NCBI GenBank assembly: GCA_016215025.1
Contig: JACRMI010000126.1
Coordinates: 1-55,263 of the forward strand
Origin: Chloroflexota bacterium
GTDB taxonomy: Bacteria > Chloroflexota > Anaerolineae > UBA4142
DNA: 55,263 nucleotides
Direction of reading: 5' to 3'
Shown here: one piece after another, positions 1-8,341 of the stretch
Position numbering within the stretch: position 1 is the stretch's first letter
Layout: each line of letters starts with the position of its first letter
Program-made: the position numbers and the translations under genes
Notes under the pieces: generated by a model
Database searches by the model: none
What the model was told of the DNA's origin: nothing
The model's input: the letters and a program-made list of their open reading frames with translations, nothing else

Positions 1-291
1 CATGTTCTTGACATAGTCGGCGTGCCCGGGGCAATCGATGTGGGCGTAGTGTCGCGCATCGGTTTCGTATTCGACGTGCGAGATGGCGATGGTCAAGATT
101 TTGGTATCATCGCGGCGACCTTGTTTTTCAGACGCCTTGGCGACTTCGTCGTAGGAGACGAAATTCGCCTGTCCCTTCAAGGACAAGGTCTTGGTAATCG
201 CGGCGGTGAGCGTCGTCTTGCCGTGATCGACGTGTCCAATCGTGCCAACGTTAACATGCGGTTTCGTGCGTTCAAATTTTTGCTTCGCCAT
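1..291 (-). CDS. tuf: Elongation factor Tu, N-terminal part (cut by window edge)
   Basis: The first 97 codons of EF-Tu, the GTPase that delivers aminoacyl-tRNA to the ribosome in the cytoplasm. The translation opens MAKQKFERTKPHVNVGTIGH and contains the G1 P-loop GHVDHGKTT and the G3 motif DCPGHADYVKNM, both diagnostic for translation GTPases of the EF-Tu type. The start is ATG at 289-291 with a strong GGAGGTT ribosome site about 4 nt upstream (296-302). The rest of the gene lies beyond the left edge. It is the last visible gene of an S12-S7-EF-G-EF-Tu series, 79 bp behind fusA, and was probably co-transcribed with it. No oddity is seen in the visible part. Confidence 0.97.
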   Translation of the reverse strand, partial: MAKQKFERTKPHVNVGTIGHVDHGKTTLTAAITKTLSLKGQANFVSYDEVAKASEKQGRRDDTKILTIAISHVEYETDARHYAHIDCPGHADYVKNM

Positions 292-301
292 TTTAACCTC
301 C

Positions 302-385
302 AGTGAACAGTGGTCAGTGGACAGTGAACAGTCAGCAACATTCCACTGTTTACTGTTCACTGTTCACTGTTTACTGATTACTTGT
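302..385. repeat. Tandem-word hairpin spacer (CAGTGAACAGT type)
   Basis: The fusA-tuf gap consists of repeats of CAGTGAACAGT/GGTCAGTGGACAGT on one arm and ACTGTTCACTGTTTACTG on the other, so the strand can fold into a long imperfect hairpin. The same words recur at 19411-19525, 40697-40764 and 41456-41520. There is no coding content. Confidence 0.8.
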
Positions 386-2464
386 CTTCTTCCCGCCAAC
401 AACAGCTTCAGCGAGATTGGCAGGCAATTGATCGTAATGATCGAATTCCATCGTAAACGTTCCACGACCCTGGGTCGCCGAACGCAAATCGGTCGCATAA
501 CCGAACATCCCTGCAAGTGGAACAAACGAGTGAATCGCCGTTGCACCGCCAGCGCGAGGTTCCATGCCTTCGACATGCGCGCGTCGCGCGGACAAATCGC
601 CGATGACGTCGCCCATGTAACTTTCGGGTACAACTACTTCGACTTTCATGATGGGTTCAAGCAGAACGGGCCCACCTTTTTGCAAACCAGCTTTGAAAGC
701 CATCGAACCGGCAATCTTGAACGCCATTTCGGACGAGTCGACTTCGTGGAATGAGCCATCGACCAAGCGCGCCTTGACATCGACCACCGGATAACCGGCG
801 ATCACACCGCTATCCAAGGATTCGCGCACGCCTTTTTCGACGGCGGGGATATATTCGCGCGGAATCGCTCCACCGCGAATCGCATCTTCAAATTCAAAGC
901 CCTTGCCTTTTTCCAAAGGTTCGAGTTCGAGCCAGCAGTGACCGTATTGACCGCGACCGCCGGTCTGTCGCACAAAGCGACCTTCGGCTTTGACCGGGCG
1001 CGTAATGGTTTCGCGATAAGCGACTTGCGGCTTGCCGACATTCGCCCAGACTTTGAATTCGCGGATCATGCGATCAACCAACACGTCGAGGTGCAACTCG
1101 CCCATGCCGCTAATCAGCGTTTGACCGGTTTCTTCGTCGGTGCGAACGCGGAACGTCGGGTCTTCTTCTGCCAATCGACGCAACGCTTCCGCCATTTTGT
1201 CTTGATCAGCTTTGGTCTTGGGTTCGATCGCAACGTAAATGACTGGCTCTGGGAACTTGATCGCTTCGAGCACGATTGGCTTGTCGCCATCGCTCAACGT
1301 ATCGCCGGTCAATGTATTCTTCGGACCGATGATCGCGGCGATGTCGCCTGCCAACACTTCGTCGATTTCTTCGCGCGAGTTGGCGTGCATGCGAACGAGA
1401 CGACCAATGCGTTCGCGCTGATTGCGGCGCGTGGTGTTGACCAACGCTTGTCCCGTCGAAATCTTGCCCGAATACACGCGAATGTATGCCAAGCGACCCA
1501 CGTACGGATCAGTTACGATTTTGAATGCGAGCGCCGCCGCAGGTTCGTTCTCGTCTGCCTTGCGCGTCAATTCCTTGGTTTCATCGTCAGGCGAAACACC
1601 GCGCACCGCGGGAATGTCCAACGGCGACGGAAGAAGATCGACGACAGCATCCAATACCCATTGCACGCCCTTGTTGCGGAGCGCCGCACCCGACAAAACA
1701 GGCACGAGTTTTCCGGATATGGTTGCCCGCCTTAGAGCGGAACGCAGTTCTTGTTCGGAAATCTCGTGCCCTTCGAGATACTTTTCAGTTAGGGCTTCAT
1801 CGGTCTCGGCAATCGCCTCGACCATTGCAGCATGACGCTTGGCGGCGTCGGCTTGCAGTTCGGGACGGATATCACGAATCTCCGGTGCGGCATCAATATC
1901 CTCACCGTAAACAACTTCTTTCATTGTGAGCAAATCGATGAAACCCACGTACGCTGATTCAGCGCCAATCGGCATTTGAATAGCAACTGGATGCGCGCCA
2001 AGACGATCGACAATCATATCGACCGTGCGATAGAAATTCGCGCCGATGCGATCCATCTTGTTGACGAATGCCAATCGCGGCACGCCAAATCGATCTGCCT
2101 GACGCCAAACGGTTTCGGATTGGGGCTGCACACCGGCAACAGCATCGAACACGACGATACCCCCATCGAGCACGCGCAACGAGCGCTGCACTTCGGCGGT
2201 AAAATCGATGTGCCCTGGGGTATCGATGAGGTTGATCTGATGATCGCGCCATGAGGTGGTGGTTGCGGCAGACGTGATCGTGATGCCACGTTCGCGCTCT
2301 TGGACCATCCAGTCCATGACAGCTGTGCCTTCGTGGACTTCGCCGATCTTGTACGTCTTGCCAGTGAAATACAAAATCCGCTCACTGACTGTTGTCTTAC
2401 CAGCGTCAATGTGCGCAATTACGCCTATGTTTCTAATTCTTTCGAGCGGAACTAATCTAGCCAA
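371..2464 (-). CDS. fusA: Elongation factor G
   Basis: EF-G, 697 residues, the usual length; the GTPase that drives translocation of tRNA and mRNA on the ribosome. The G1 P-loop AHIDAGKTT lies at residues 17-25, followed by the switch motif RGITI, G3 DTPGHIDFT and G4 NKMDR. The C-terminal domains IV-V are present, with GGRGQYGHCWLELEP in domain IV. The start codon appears to be TTG (2462-2464), because the conserved N-terminus MARLVPLERIRNIG begins there. No convincing Shine-Dalgarno sequence precedes it, unlike its neighbours; a tandem-word hairpin lies just upstream. The order rpsL-rpsG-fusA-tuf is the classic str operon, so co-transcription from the promoter upstream of rpsL is expected. 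Confidence 0.98.
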   Translation of the reverse strand: MARLVPLERIRNIGVIAHIDAGKTTVSERILYFTGKTYKIGEVHEGTAVMDWMVQERERGITITSAATTTSWRDHQINLIDTPGHIDFTAEVQRSLRVLDGGIVVFDAVAGVQPQSETVWRQADRFGVPRLAFVNKMDRIGANFYRTVDMIVDRLGAHPVAIQMPIGAESAYVGFIDLLTMKEVVYGEDIDAAPEIRDIRPELQADAAKRHAAMVEAIAETDEALTEKYLEGHEISEQELRSALRRATISGKLVPVLSGAALRNKGVQWVLDAVVDLLPSPLDIPAVRGVSPDDETKELTRKADENEPAAALAFKIVTDPYVGRLAYIRVYSGKISTGQALVNTTRRNQRERIGRLVRMHANSREEIDEVLAGDIAAIIGPKNTLTGDTLSDGDKPIVLEAIKFPEPVIYVAIEPKTKADQDKMAEALRRLAEEDPTFRVRTDEETGQTLISGMGELHLDVLVDRMIREFKVWANVGKPQVAYRETITRPVKAEGRFVRQTGGRGQYGHCWLELEPLEKGKGFEFEDAIRGGAIPREYIPAVEKGVRESLDSGVIAGYPVVDVKARLVDGSFHEVDSSEMAFKIAGSMAFKAGLQKGGPVLLEPIMKVEVVVPESYMGDVIGDLSARRAHVEGMEPRAGGATAIHSFVPLAGMFGYATDLRSATQGRGTFTMEFDHYDQLPANLAEAVVGGKKTSNQ

Positions 2465-2465
2465 T

Positions 2466-2541
2466 GTAAAATTCCAAATTATCTAATGACAAATGACAAA
2501 CGCCGTTTTGGAATTTCCATTTTGTCATTTGTCATTGAATT
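2466..2541. repeat. Tandem-word hairpin spacer (ATGACAAATGACAAA type)
   Basis: Between rpsG and fusA, AATGACAAATGACAAACG on one arm faces TTTTGTCATTTGTCATTG on the other, with TTCCAAA/TTTGGAA outside. It forms a near-perfect hairpin that, in the transcript, sits where the fusA ribosome site should be. Confidence 0.75.
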
Positions 2542-2542
2542 T

Positions 2543-3013
2543 CTACCAGCGAAAATGTGCAAAAGCGCGGTTGGCTTCTGCCATCTTGTGCGTTTCTTCT
2601 TTTTTCTTGATCGTCGCGCCTTGATTGGCGGCGGCATCCATCAATTCGCCTGCCAATTTTTCGGCGAAGGTCTTGCCACCACGTGAACGCGCATTGGCGA
2701 TAAGCCAACGCATGGCAAGTGCGGTGCGACGAACGCTCGGCACTTCGACCGGCACTTGAAGCGTTGCACCACCCACGCGGCGAGGGCGAACTTCGATACT
2801 GGGACCGGCATTGCGCAAGGCAGTTTCAAAGACTTCGACCGGATTCTTTTTGGTCTTTTCTTCGATGATGGCGAACGCGTTATAGACCGACTTGCTGGCG
2901 GTGGTTTTCTTGCCCGCCATCATCAAGCGGTTGATGAACGAATGAATCGTCACATTATTGTACTTGGTATCCGGTGAAACCGGATGGTGCTCAACATGTC
3001 CTCGTCGAGGCAT
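2543..3013 (-). CDS. rpsG: 30S ribosomal protein S7
   Basis: S7, 156 residues, the usual length. It is a primary 16S rRNA-binding protein that nucleates assembly of the 30S head and contacts mRNA at the exit site. The translation begins MPRRGHVEHHPVSPDTKYNN and contains FINRLMMAGKKTTA and the conserved region VEVRPRRVGGATLQVPVEV, followed by ANARSRGGKTFAEKLAGEL. The ATG is preceded by AGGAG with 6 nt spacing. It lies between rpsL and fusA, with a 95-nt spacer to rpsL. In other bacteria S7 can autoregulate the operon through the S12-S7 spacer; here that spacer is a tandem-word hairpin, so whether regulation is kept is unknown. Confidence 0.98.
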   Translation of the reverse strand: MPRRGHVEHHPVSPDTKYNNVTIHSFINRLMMAGKKTTASKSVYNAFAIIEEKTKKNPVEVFETALRNAGPSIEVRPRRVGGATLQVPVEVPSVRRTALAMRWLIANARSRGGKTFAEKLAGELMDAAANQGATIKKKEETHKMAEANRAFAHFRW

Positions 3014-3018
3014 TTCAA

Positions 3019-3108
3019 ACTCCTAATCGTCAATCAGTCAATTGGTTATCAGGCAATCAGGAACTGATCTGCTTAGCTAGTTGCCTGATTAATTGGTCGC
3101 CTAATGAA
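3019..3108. repeat. Tandem-word hairpin spacer (CAATCAGGAAC type)
   Basis: The rpsL-rpsG spacer: CAATCAGTCAATTGGTTATCAG and CAGGCAATCAGGAACTG face CTAGTTGCCTGATTAATTGG. It folds as an imperfect hairpin. It occupies the position where S7 binds its own mRNA in Escherichia coli, but the sequence looks like the other word hairpins of this window. Confidence 0.65.
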
Positions 3109-3540
3109 CTAGGCAGCAGCGGCTTCGGCCTTTGGTCGCTTGGCGCCGTACTTGGAACGACCCTTGCGGCGCTTTTCCACACCGGTCGTATCCAACGCTC
3201 CACGCACAATGTGATAGCGGACGCCCGGCAAATCCTTCACACGACCACCGCGGATCAGGACAACCGAGTGCTCTTGCAACTGGTGACCTTCACCGGGGAT
3301 GTACGCCGTAACTTCGATACCATTCGTCAGGCGCACGCGGGCGATTTTGCGCAAAGCCGAGTTCGGCTTTTTCGGCGTCATCGTGCGGACCACGGTGCAA
3401 ACACCGCGCTTGAGCGGCGCGCCCTTACCACGCGCTTGACGATTGCGAATCGTATTCAATGTAATTCGCAACGCGGGCGCTTTGGTCTTATTGGATTTTG
3501 ATTTGCGACCTTTTCGAACCAGTTGATTGATCGTTGGCAC
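3109..3540 (-). CDS. rpsL: 30S ribosomal protein S12
   Basis: S12, 143 residues, part of the decoding centre and accuracy control of the 30S subunit. It contains PKKPNSALRK and the block GEGHQLQEHSVVLIRGGRVK followed by DLPGVRYHIVRG. The lysines whose replacement gives streptomycin resistance in other species are present, so the sequence looks wild type. The start is GTG (3538-3540) with a textbook AGGAGG seven nt upstream. The C-terminus carries a short basic and alanine-rich tail (RSKYGAKRPKAEAAAA), as in many non-proteobacterial S12 proteins. It is the first gene of the str operon, behind a long structured leader. Confidence 0.98.
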   Translation of the reverse strand: MPTINQLVRKGRKSKSNKTKAPALRITLNTIRNRQARGKGAPLKRGVCTVVRTMTPKKPNSALRKIARVRLTNGIEVTAYIPGEGHQLQEHSVVLIRGGRVKDLPGVRYHIVRGALDTTGVEKRRKGRSKYGAKRPKAEAAAA

Positions 3541-3886
3541 CTAATTTCCTCCTCGCAGTCCAATCACTGCGAACCGTTCTAATCTGCCTGAAGCAGGCAA
3601 CAAAATGCCCTTCCGCATTTTCGACCGTAGCTTGGCGACAAAGGTCAAGCCACGAGGGAAGGGCATTCGAATCCCTTGAGCGGATGATGGGTTCGCCAGT
3701 TCCCGTAAAGGTTTCTTGCTTATCGACCGCGTCTCCATGTTTTCTCTCATGGACAACGGTCGTTTACGGAAACCTTGTGCGTCCTCCCAAACAACAAGAG
3801 GACGGGCGACCCAACTGAACGTGAATCGCTATTTGGAGACAGAAAATTTTCTAAAGCTCAAATAATTTTTCTATCACGATTCACGG
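3541..3886 (-). promoter_or_regulatory. Long structured 5' leader of the S12 (str) operon
   Basis: About 345 nt lie between the predicted transcription start (near 3886) and rpsL, with no credible gene. Reading the minus strand, hairpins follow each other. H1: 3877-3885 pairs with 3820-3828 (CGTGAATCG/CGATTCACG), enclosing ATTTG/CAAAT and the palindrome AGAAAATTTTCT. H2: 3798-3804/3780-3786 (CGTCCTC/GAGGACG). H3 is three nested stems: AAGGTTTC/GAAACCTT (3769-3776/3708-3715), CGACCG/CGGTCG and TCCATG/CATGGA. H4: 3657-3667/3604-3614 (AATGCCCTTCC/GGAAGGGCATT), followed by TTGTT. H5: TGCCTG/CAGGCA (3585-3599). H6: CGCAGT/ACTGCG (3554-3571), just before the ribosome site. I know no family that matches. 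An attenuator or ribosomal-protein autoregulatory leader is the likely role (inference). Confidence 0.65.
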
Positions 3887-3892
3887 CGACTG

Positions 3893-3921
3893 ATTATATG
3901 CAGAACACTATTTGCTGTCAA
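3893..3921 (-). promoter_or_regulatory. Sigma-70-type promoter of the str operon
   Basis: On the minus strand, TTGACA (3916-3921), a 17-bp spacer and TATAAT (3893-3898): an exact match to the housekeeping consensus. The predicted start near 3886 falls at the base of the first leader hairpin. Confidence 0.85.
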
Positions 3922-3962
3922 ATTAACAACAAGATGTTGATGAATTTGACATCGAACGACCC

Positions 3963-3989
3963 GTAGGGCGATCTTGCAGGTCGCCCTAC
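3963..3989. repeat. Short palindrome GTAGGGCGA/TCGCCCTAC
   Basis: A nine-bp perfect stem with a nine-nt loop lies 9 bp after the rpoC stop codon. There is no U-run on the minus strand, so it could be a Rho-dependent or weak terminator, or a dispersed palindromic element. A decayed relative (GGGCGACCTTGCAAC) is found near 25547-25562. Confidence 0.5.
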
Positions 3990-3997
3990 ATCCAGTA

Positions 3998-6900
3998 CTA
4001 TCCAGCTAGTTCGCTTGATTCTTCCGAAATATCGTCGACGGTGACCGTCGGCGCGGGACCGAGATCAATAGCCGTCAGCATTTCCTTGCGGAAACCACTG
4101 CCGACCGGGATCAACTTGCCGAGAATGACGTTTTCCTTCAAACCACGCAGTTGATCCACGCGACCGCGCACAGCGGCATCCGTAAGCACACGCGATGTTT
4201 CTTGGAAGGATGCGGCAGCCAAGAACGATTCGGTTGCCAGCGCCGAGCGTGTCAAGCCGAGCAAAATCGGCTGAGCCGTGGCGGGATTGCCACCGGCTTC
4301 CGCGACACGCGAATTACGTTCATCGAACGCCTTGCGGTCGAGGATTTCACCGGGCAGCAAGTCCGTATCGCCGGAGCTGCGCACACGCACACGACGAAGC
4401 ATTTGGCTGATGATGATTTCGATGTGCTTGTCGTGGATGTTCACGCCCTGTGACCGATAGACGCGCTGGACTTCTTCGAGCAGATAGTTTTGAGTCGCGT
4501 CCTTGCCCAGAATGCGCAGAATTTCGCGCGGGTTCTTTGAACCATCGGTCAACTGATCGCCCGCCTTGACGACCTGCCCCTCTTCAACGCGCAGACGCGC
4601 TGCCGCAGGCAAATCCAAAATCGATTCGTTGCTGATTTCGCGGCGAACGGTGATTTTGCCTTTTTCGACAAACGCCTTGCCATCGCTCTTGGCGACGATT
4701 TCCTCTTCGCCCTCGGCTAGCACTTGGCCTTTTTCGACTTCATCGCCATCTTCAATGGTGGCTTTGATGCCCTTGGGCAAATCGTACTCGTCTTCTTCGA
4801 TGTGCGAATTGCTAATGCGCAATTTGCGCTCTTCACCTTCCGTGTAAACCTGAACGGTTCCGTCGATCTCGGCCATGAGCGCTTCACCCTTGGGATCGCG
4901 CGCTTCAAACAATTCTTCGACGCGAGGTAGACCGCTCGTGATGTCTTCGACACCCGCCACACCACCGGTGTGGAAAGTGCGGAGAGTCAACTGCGTGCCA
5001 GGTTCGCCGATTGACTGGGCAGCAATCGTGCCGACTGCTTCACCCATGCCAATCGTGCCACCGCGCGCGAGATCGCGACCGTAGCATTTGGCGCAAATTC
5101 CATGACGCGCTTCGCACGTCAGTGGACTGCGAACATAGACTCGATCAACTTTGGTTTTTTCGACCGCTGGCCAGAGCAATTCGGTAACCAGTTCGCCAGC
5201 CGGAACAATGACTTCGCCGGTCTTGGGATCGACAATTGACGTTGCGGCGACGCGACCGATCACACGCTCGGCGAAACTTTCGCCGGTGCGATCCTTTGAA
5301 CCTTGATCGACCCACACGCCGGATTGAGTTCCGCAATCGTCTTCCGTGATTATGACTTCTTGCGCAACATCGACGAGACGACGAGTCAAATAACCAGCGT
5401 CGGCAGTACGCAACGCGGTATCAGCCAGACCTTTGCGCGCGCCGTGTGTCGAAATGAAATATTCTAGTGCGGTCAGACCTTCACGGAAGTTCGATTTGAT
5501 CGGCAGCGCGATGATGCGACCGGCGGGGTCAGCCATCAAGCCGCGCATACCTGCCAACTGACGAATCGGTTGGAAACCACCTTTGGTTGCGCCGCTATTT
5601 GCCATGACGCGAATGGGTGACGACTCACGCATACCCTTTGCGACCGCTTCGGTGACTTGTTCGGTTGCTTCTGTCCAGAGTTCGACCGTCTTGACGTACT
5701 GTTCATCTTCGGTGATGAGACCTTTACGATATTGCTGTTCGACTTCGTTGACCTTGTCGCTGACGCGCCCCAAGATCACGTATTTTTCTGGCGGCACGGT
5801 GATATCGTCGATGGCGATGGTCAAGCCACTGCGCGTTGCATATTTGAAGCCAATCTCTTTGATCTGATCGACGATTTCGGCGGTACCTTCCCAACCCATT
5901 TTGGCGTAGACCTCGGCGACCAATTCCTTCAGTCGCTTTTTGTCCAGCGAATCGTTGACATAGCGAACTTCGGGCGGAAGAATTTCGTTGAAGAGAACGC
6001 GCCCAACAGTCGTCTCGACCAGGTCGCCTTTCTTCTTCGCGACTTTGCTGCCGCTCTTGTCAGCATAATCCGGGTCGTACGGAACTTTGATCTTGGCGTG
6101 AAGCTCGACGTGACCCAGGTCGTACGCGAGTTGAACTTCATCAGGATTGGTAAAGACTTTGCCTTCGCCCTTTTCGCCTGCCTTGTCCATGGTGAGATAG
6201 TACACGCCGAGCACCATATCCTTGGTCGGCTCTACAATCGGTTCGCCCGACGATGGCTTGAGCAAGTTGCGCGATGATAGCATCAAACTACGCGCCTCTT
6301 CCTTCGCCGGTTCCGATAGTGGAACATGGACTGCCATTTGATCGCCGTCAAAGTCGGCGTTGAACGCGGCGCAGACGAGTGGATGAATCTGGATCGCACT
6401 ACCTTCGACGAGAATCACTTCGAAAGCTTGGATACCCAGTCGATGCAACGTCGGCGCGCGGTTAAGGAGCACCGGATGATTCTTGATGATCTCTTCCAGC
6501 ACGTCCCAAACTTCGGACGAACCGCGATCAACCAAGCGCTTGGCCGACTTGATGTTGTGCGCGTAGTTGTATTCGACGAGCTTGCGCATGACAAAGGGCT
6601 TGAATAATTCGAGTGCCATGCTCTTAGGTAACCCGCACTGATGCAGTTTCAAGTGCGGACCGACGACGATGACGGAACGACCGGAGTAATCGACGCGCTT
6701 GCCGAGCAAGTTGCGGCGGAAACGACCTTGCTTGCCCTTGAGCAAATCGGAGAGCGATTTCAGTTTGCGCTGACCACGCGACGAGACGGCTTTGCCGCGC
6801 TGCGAGTTGTCGATGAGCGAATCGACGGCTTCCTGCAACATGCGCTTTTCGTTGTTGACGATGACTTCGGGTGCGCCAAGATCGAGCAAGCGGCGCAAGC

Positions 6901-8233
6901 GATTGTTGCGATTGATGACGCGGCGATAGAGGTCGTTCAAATCGGATGTGGCAAAGCGACCACCATCGAGCTGCACCATGGGGCGCAAATCCGGCGGAAT
7001 CACTGGCAAGACAGTCAGCACCATCCATTCGGGACGGTTGCCCGCTTTGCGTAATGCTTCGATCACGCGCAAGCGTTTGATTTCTTTTTTCTTGGTTTGC
7101 TTGGAACGCGTCGCTCTGATGTTGTCGCGCACAACCTGCGAAAGTGCATCGAGGTCGAGACCTTTGAGGATTTCATGGATCGCTTCTGCGCCCATGCCCG
7201 CCTCAAACATCGTGCCCCACTTTTCGCGCATTTCCGCAAAGCGCGCTTCGCTAATGATTTCGCCGACGCGGATGGCTTTCAACTCGTCCATCTTGTCGTC
7301 GTGCTGGCCGCGCACCTTGTCGGTGCTGGCGTCCATCTTCTGACGCAACTTGGCGATTTCATCGTTGATGGCGTGACGCTTTTGATCTTTTTCGGCATCG
7401 AGGAACAAACGCTTGTCGGCTTGCTTGGCGCGAAGATCTTTTTCAATTTCGCCGATCTGAGCTTGCACCAGTTCGTTCAAGCGCTTGCGATGCTTTGACG
7501 TAATCGTTTCGCCTTCATCGGCGATCACGTCGCCGGTCGGCTCGAACACAATGGGCTTGCGAATCTCTGAACCCTTAGCTTCTTCGATTCGATTTTCCAA
7601 TTTCTTGGCGACGCTGACGATCTGATCGGTTTTTTCCGCAAGCTGTTCTTCGAGCTTCTGCACGGCGGTTTCAGTCTTGCGCGTCAAACCTTCAGTTTCT
7701 TTTTCCAGTTGTTTTTCAAGTTCTTCGATCTCGGCTTCCGCTTTGAGTTCGAGCTCCTGTGCCTTGTTTTGGGTTTCTTTGCTGAGGCGCTGCATCGAAC
7801 GCTTGCGCTGATCTTCATCGACTTTCATCACGATATATTGCGCAAAGTACAACACGCGCTCCAATTGGCGCGGCGACATGTCGAGCAACAAGCCAATGCG
7901 CGAAGGCACGCCGCGCACGTACCACAAATGCGATACAGGCGACGCGAGTTCGATATGTCCCATGCGTTCGCGGCGGACACGGGCGGGCGCAACTTGGACG
8001 CCGCACTTGTCGCAAATAATGCCGCGATTGCGAATCTTTTTGTACTTGCCGCACGCGCATTCCCAGTCACGCGTTGGACCAAAAATACGTTCGTCGAAGA
8101 GACCGTCGCGTTCTGGACGCAGAGTGCGGTAATTGATCGTTTCAGGTTTCAGGACTTCGCCGTATGACCACTCGCGAATTTTGTCGGGAGATGCAAGACT
8201 GACACGAATTGCGTTAAAATCTTTGAGTTCCAT
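3998..8233 (-). CDS. rpoC: DNA-directed RNA polymerase subunit beta'
   Basis: Beta' subunit of RNA polymerase, 1411 residues. The N-terminal zinc finger has C59, C61, C74 and C77. The catalytic loop NADFDGDQMAVH, with the three Mg-binding aspartates, is at about 625-636. The second zinc site includes CEARHGICAKC. Compared with the Escherichia coli and Bacillus proteins there is an extra stretch at about residues 138-325, between VLYFAQYIVM and the RFAEMREKWG segment. It is highly charged, rich in E, K and Q, and predicted to be coiled coil (EIEELEKQLEKETEG and others). It sits in the clamp region where lineage-specific insertions are known. The ATG is preceded by GGAG. It follows rpoB by 108 nt and is probably co-transcribed with it. 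Confidence 0.98.
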   Translation of the reverse strand: MELKDFNAIRVSLASPDKIREWSYGEVLKPETINYRTLRPERDGLFDERIFGPTRDWECACGKYKKIRNRGIICDKCGVQVAPARVRRERMGHIELASPVSHLWYVRGVPSRIGLLLDMSPRQLERVLYFAQYIVMKVDEDQRKRSMQRLSKETQNKAQELELKAEAEIEELEKQLEKETEGLTRKTETAVQKLEEQLAEKTDQIVSVAKKLENRIEEAKGSEIRKPIVFEPTGDVIADEGETITSKHRKRLNELVQAQIGEIEKDLRAKQADKRLFLDAEKDQKRHAINDEIAKLRQKMDASTDKVRGQHDDKMDELKAIRVGEIISEARFAEMREKWGTMFEAGMGAEAIHEILKGLDLDALSQVVRDNIRATRSKQTKKKEIKRLRVIEALRKAGNRPEWMVLTVLPVIPPDLRPMVQLDGGRFATSDLNDLYRRVINRNNRLRRLLDLGAPEVIVNNEKRMLQEAVDSLIDNSQRGKAVSSRGQRKLKSLSDLLKGKQGRFRRNLLGKRVDYSGRSVIVVGPHLKLHQCGLPKSMALELFKPFVMRKLVEYNYAHNIKSAKRLVDRGSSEVWDVLEEIIKNHPVLLNRAPTLHRLGIQAFEVILVEGSAIQIHPLVCAAFNADFDGDQMAVHVPLSEPAKEEARSLMLSSRNLLKPSSGEPIVEPTKDMVLGVYYLTMDKAGEKGEGKVFTNPDEVQLAYDLGHVELHAKIKVPYDPDYADKSGSKVAKKKGDLVETTVGRVLFNEILPPEVRYVNDSLDKKRLKELVAEVYAKMGWEGTAEIVDQIKEIGFKYATRSGLTIAIDDITVPPEKYVILGRVSDKVNEVEQQYRKGLITEDEQYVKTVELWTEATEQVTEAVAKGMRESSPIRVMANSGATKGGFQPIRQLAGMRGLMADPAGRIIALPIKSNFREGLTALEYFISTHGARKGLADTALRTADAGYLTRRLVDVAQEVIITEDDCGTQSGVWVDQGSKDRTGESFAERVIGRVAATSIVDPKTGEVIVPAGELVTELLWPAVEKTKVDRVYVRSPLTCEARHGICAKCYGRDLARGGTIGMGEAVGTIAAQSIGEPGTQLTLRTFHTGGVAGVEDITSGLPRVEELFEARDPKGEALMAEIDGTVQVYTEGEERKLRISNSHIEEDEYDLPKGIKATIEDGDEVEKGQVLAEGEEEIVAKSDGKAFVEKGKITVRREISNESILDLPAAARLRVEEGQVVKAGDQLTDGSKNPREILRILGKDATQNYLLEEVQRVYRSQGVNIHDKHIEIIISQMLRRVRVRSSGDTDLLPGEILDRKAFDERNSRVAEAGGNPATAQPILLGLTRSALATESFLAAASFQETSRVLTDAAVRGRVDQLRGLKENVILGKLIPVGSGFRKEMLTAIDLGPAPTVTVDDISEESSELAG

Positions 8234-8239
8234 TATTTC

Positions 8240-8338
8240 TCCAAGTCATCTAGTCTGTTAGTCAGTTAGTCATATGGTCGAGTAGTCAACAGATATGCGG
8301 ACTAGACGACTAATCGACTACTTGACTATTTGACTATG
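8240..8338. repeat. Tandem-word hairpin spacer (AGTCAGTTAGTC type)
   Basis: The rpoB-rpoC gap holds TAGTCTGTTAGTCAGTTAGTC and GGTCGAGTAGTCAACAG on one side and GACTAATCGACTACTTGAC plus TATTTGACTATGAGAC on the other, giving a long imperfect hairpin. It has the same architecture as the other spacers but different words. Confidence 0.75.
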
Positions 8339-8341
8339 AGA

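Noticed and set aside
302..385. Tandem words as a CRISPR array
   Set aside because: Words are degenerate, 6-12 nt, with no unique spacers and no cas genes; the arms are complementary to each other.
938..1735. 265-codon plus-strand frame antisense to fusA
   Set aside because: A shadow of fusA without a start signal or family.
3541..3756. 71-codon minus-strand frame upstream of rpsL
   Set aside because: It overlaps the leader hairpins and the rpsL ribosome site and has no family similarity that I can see.
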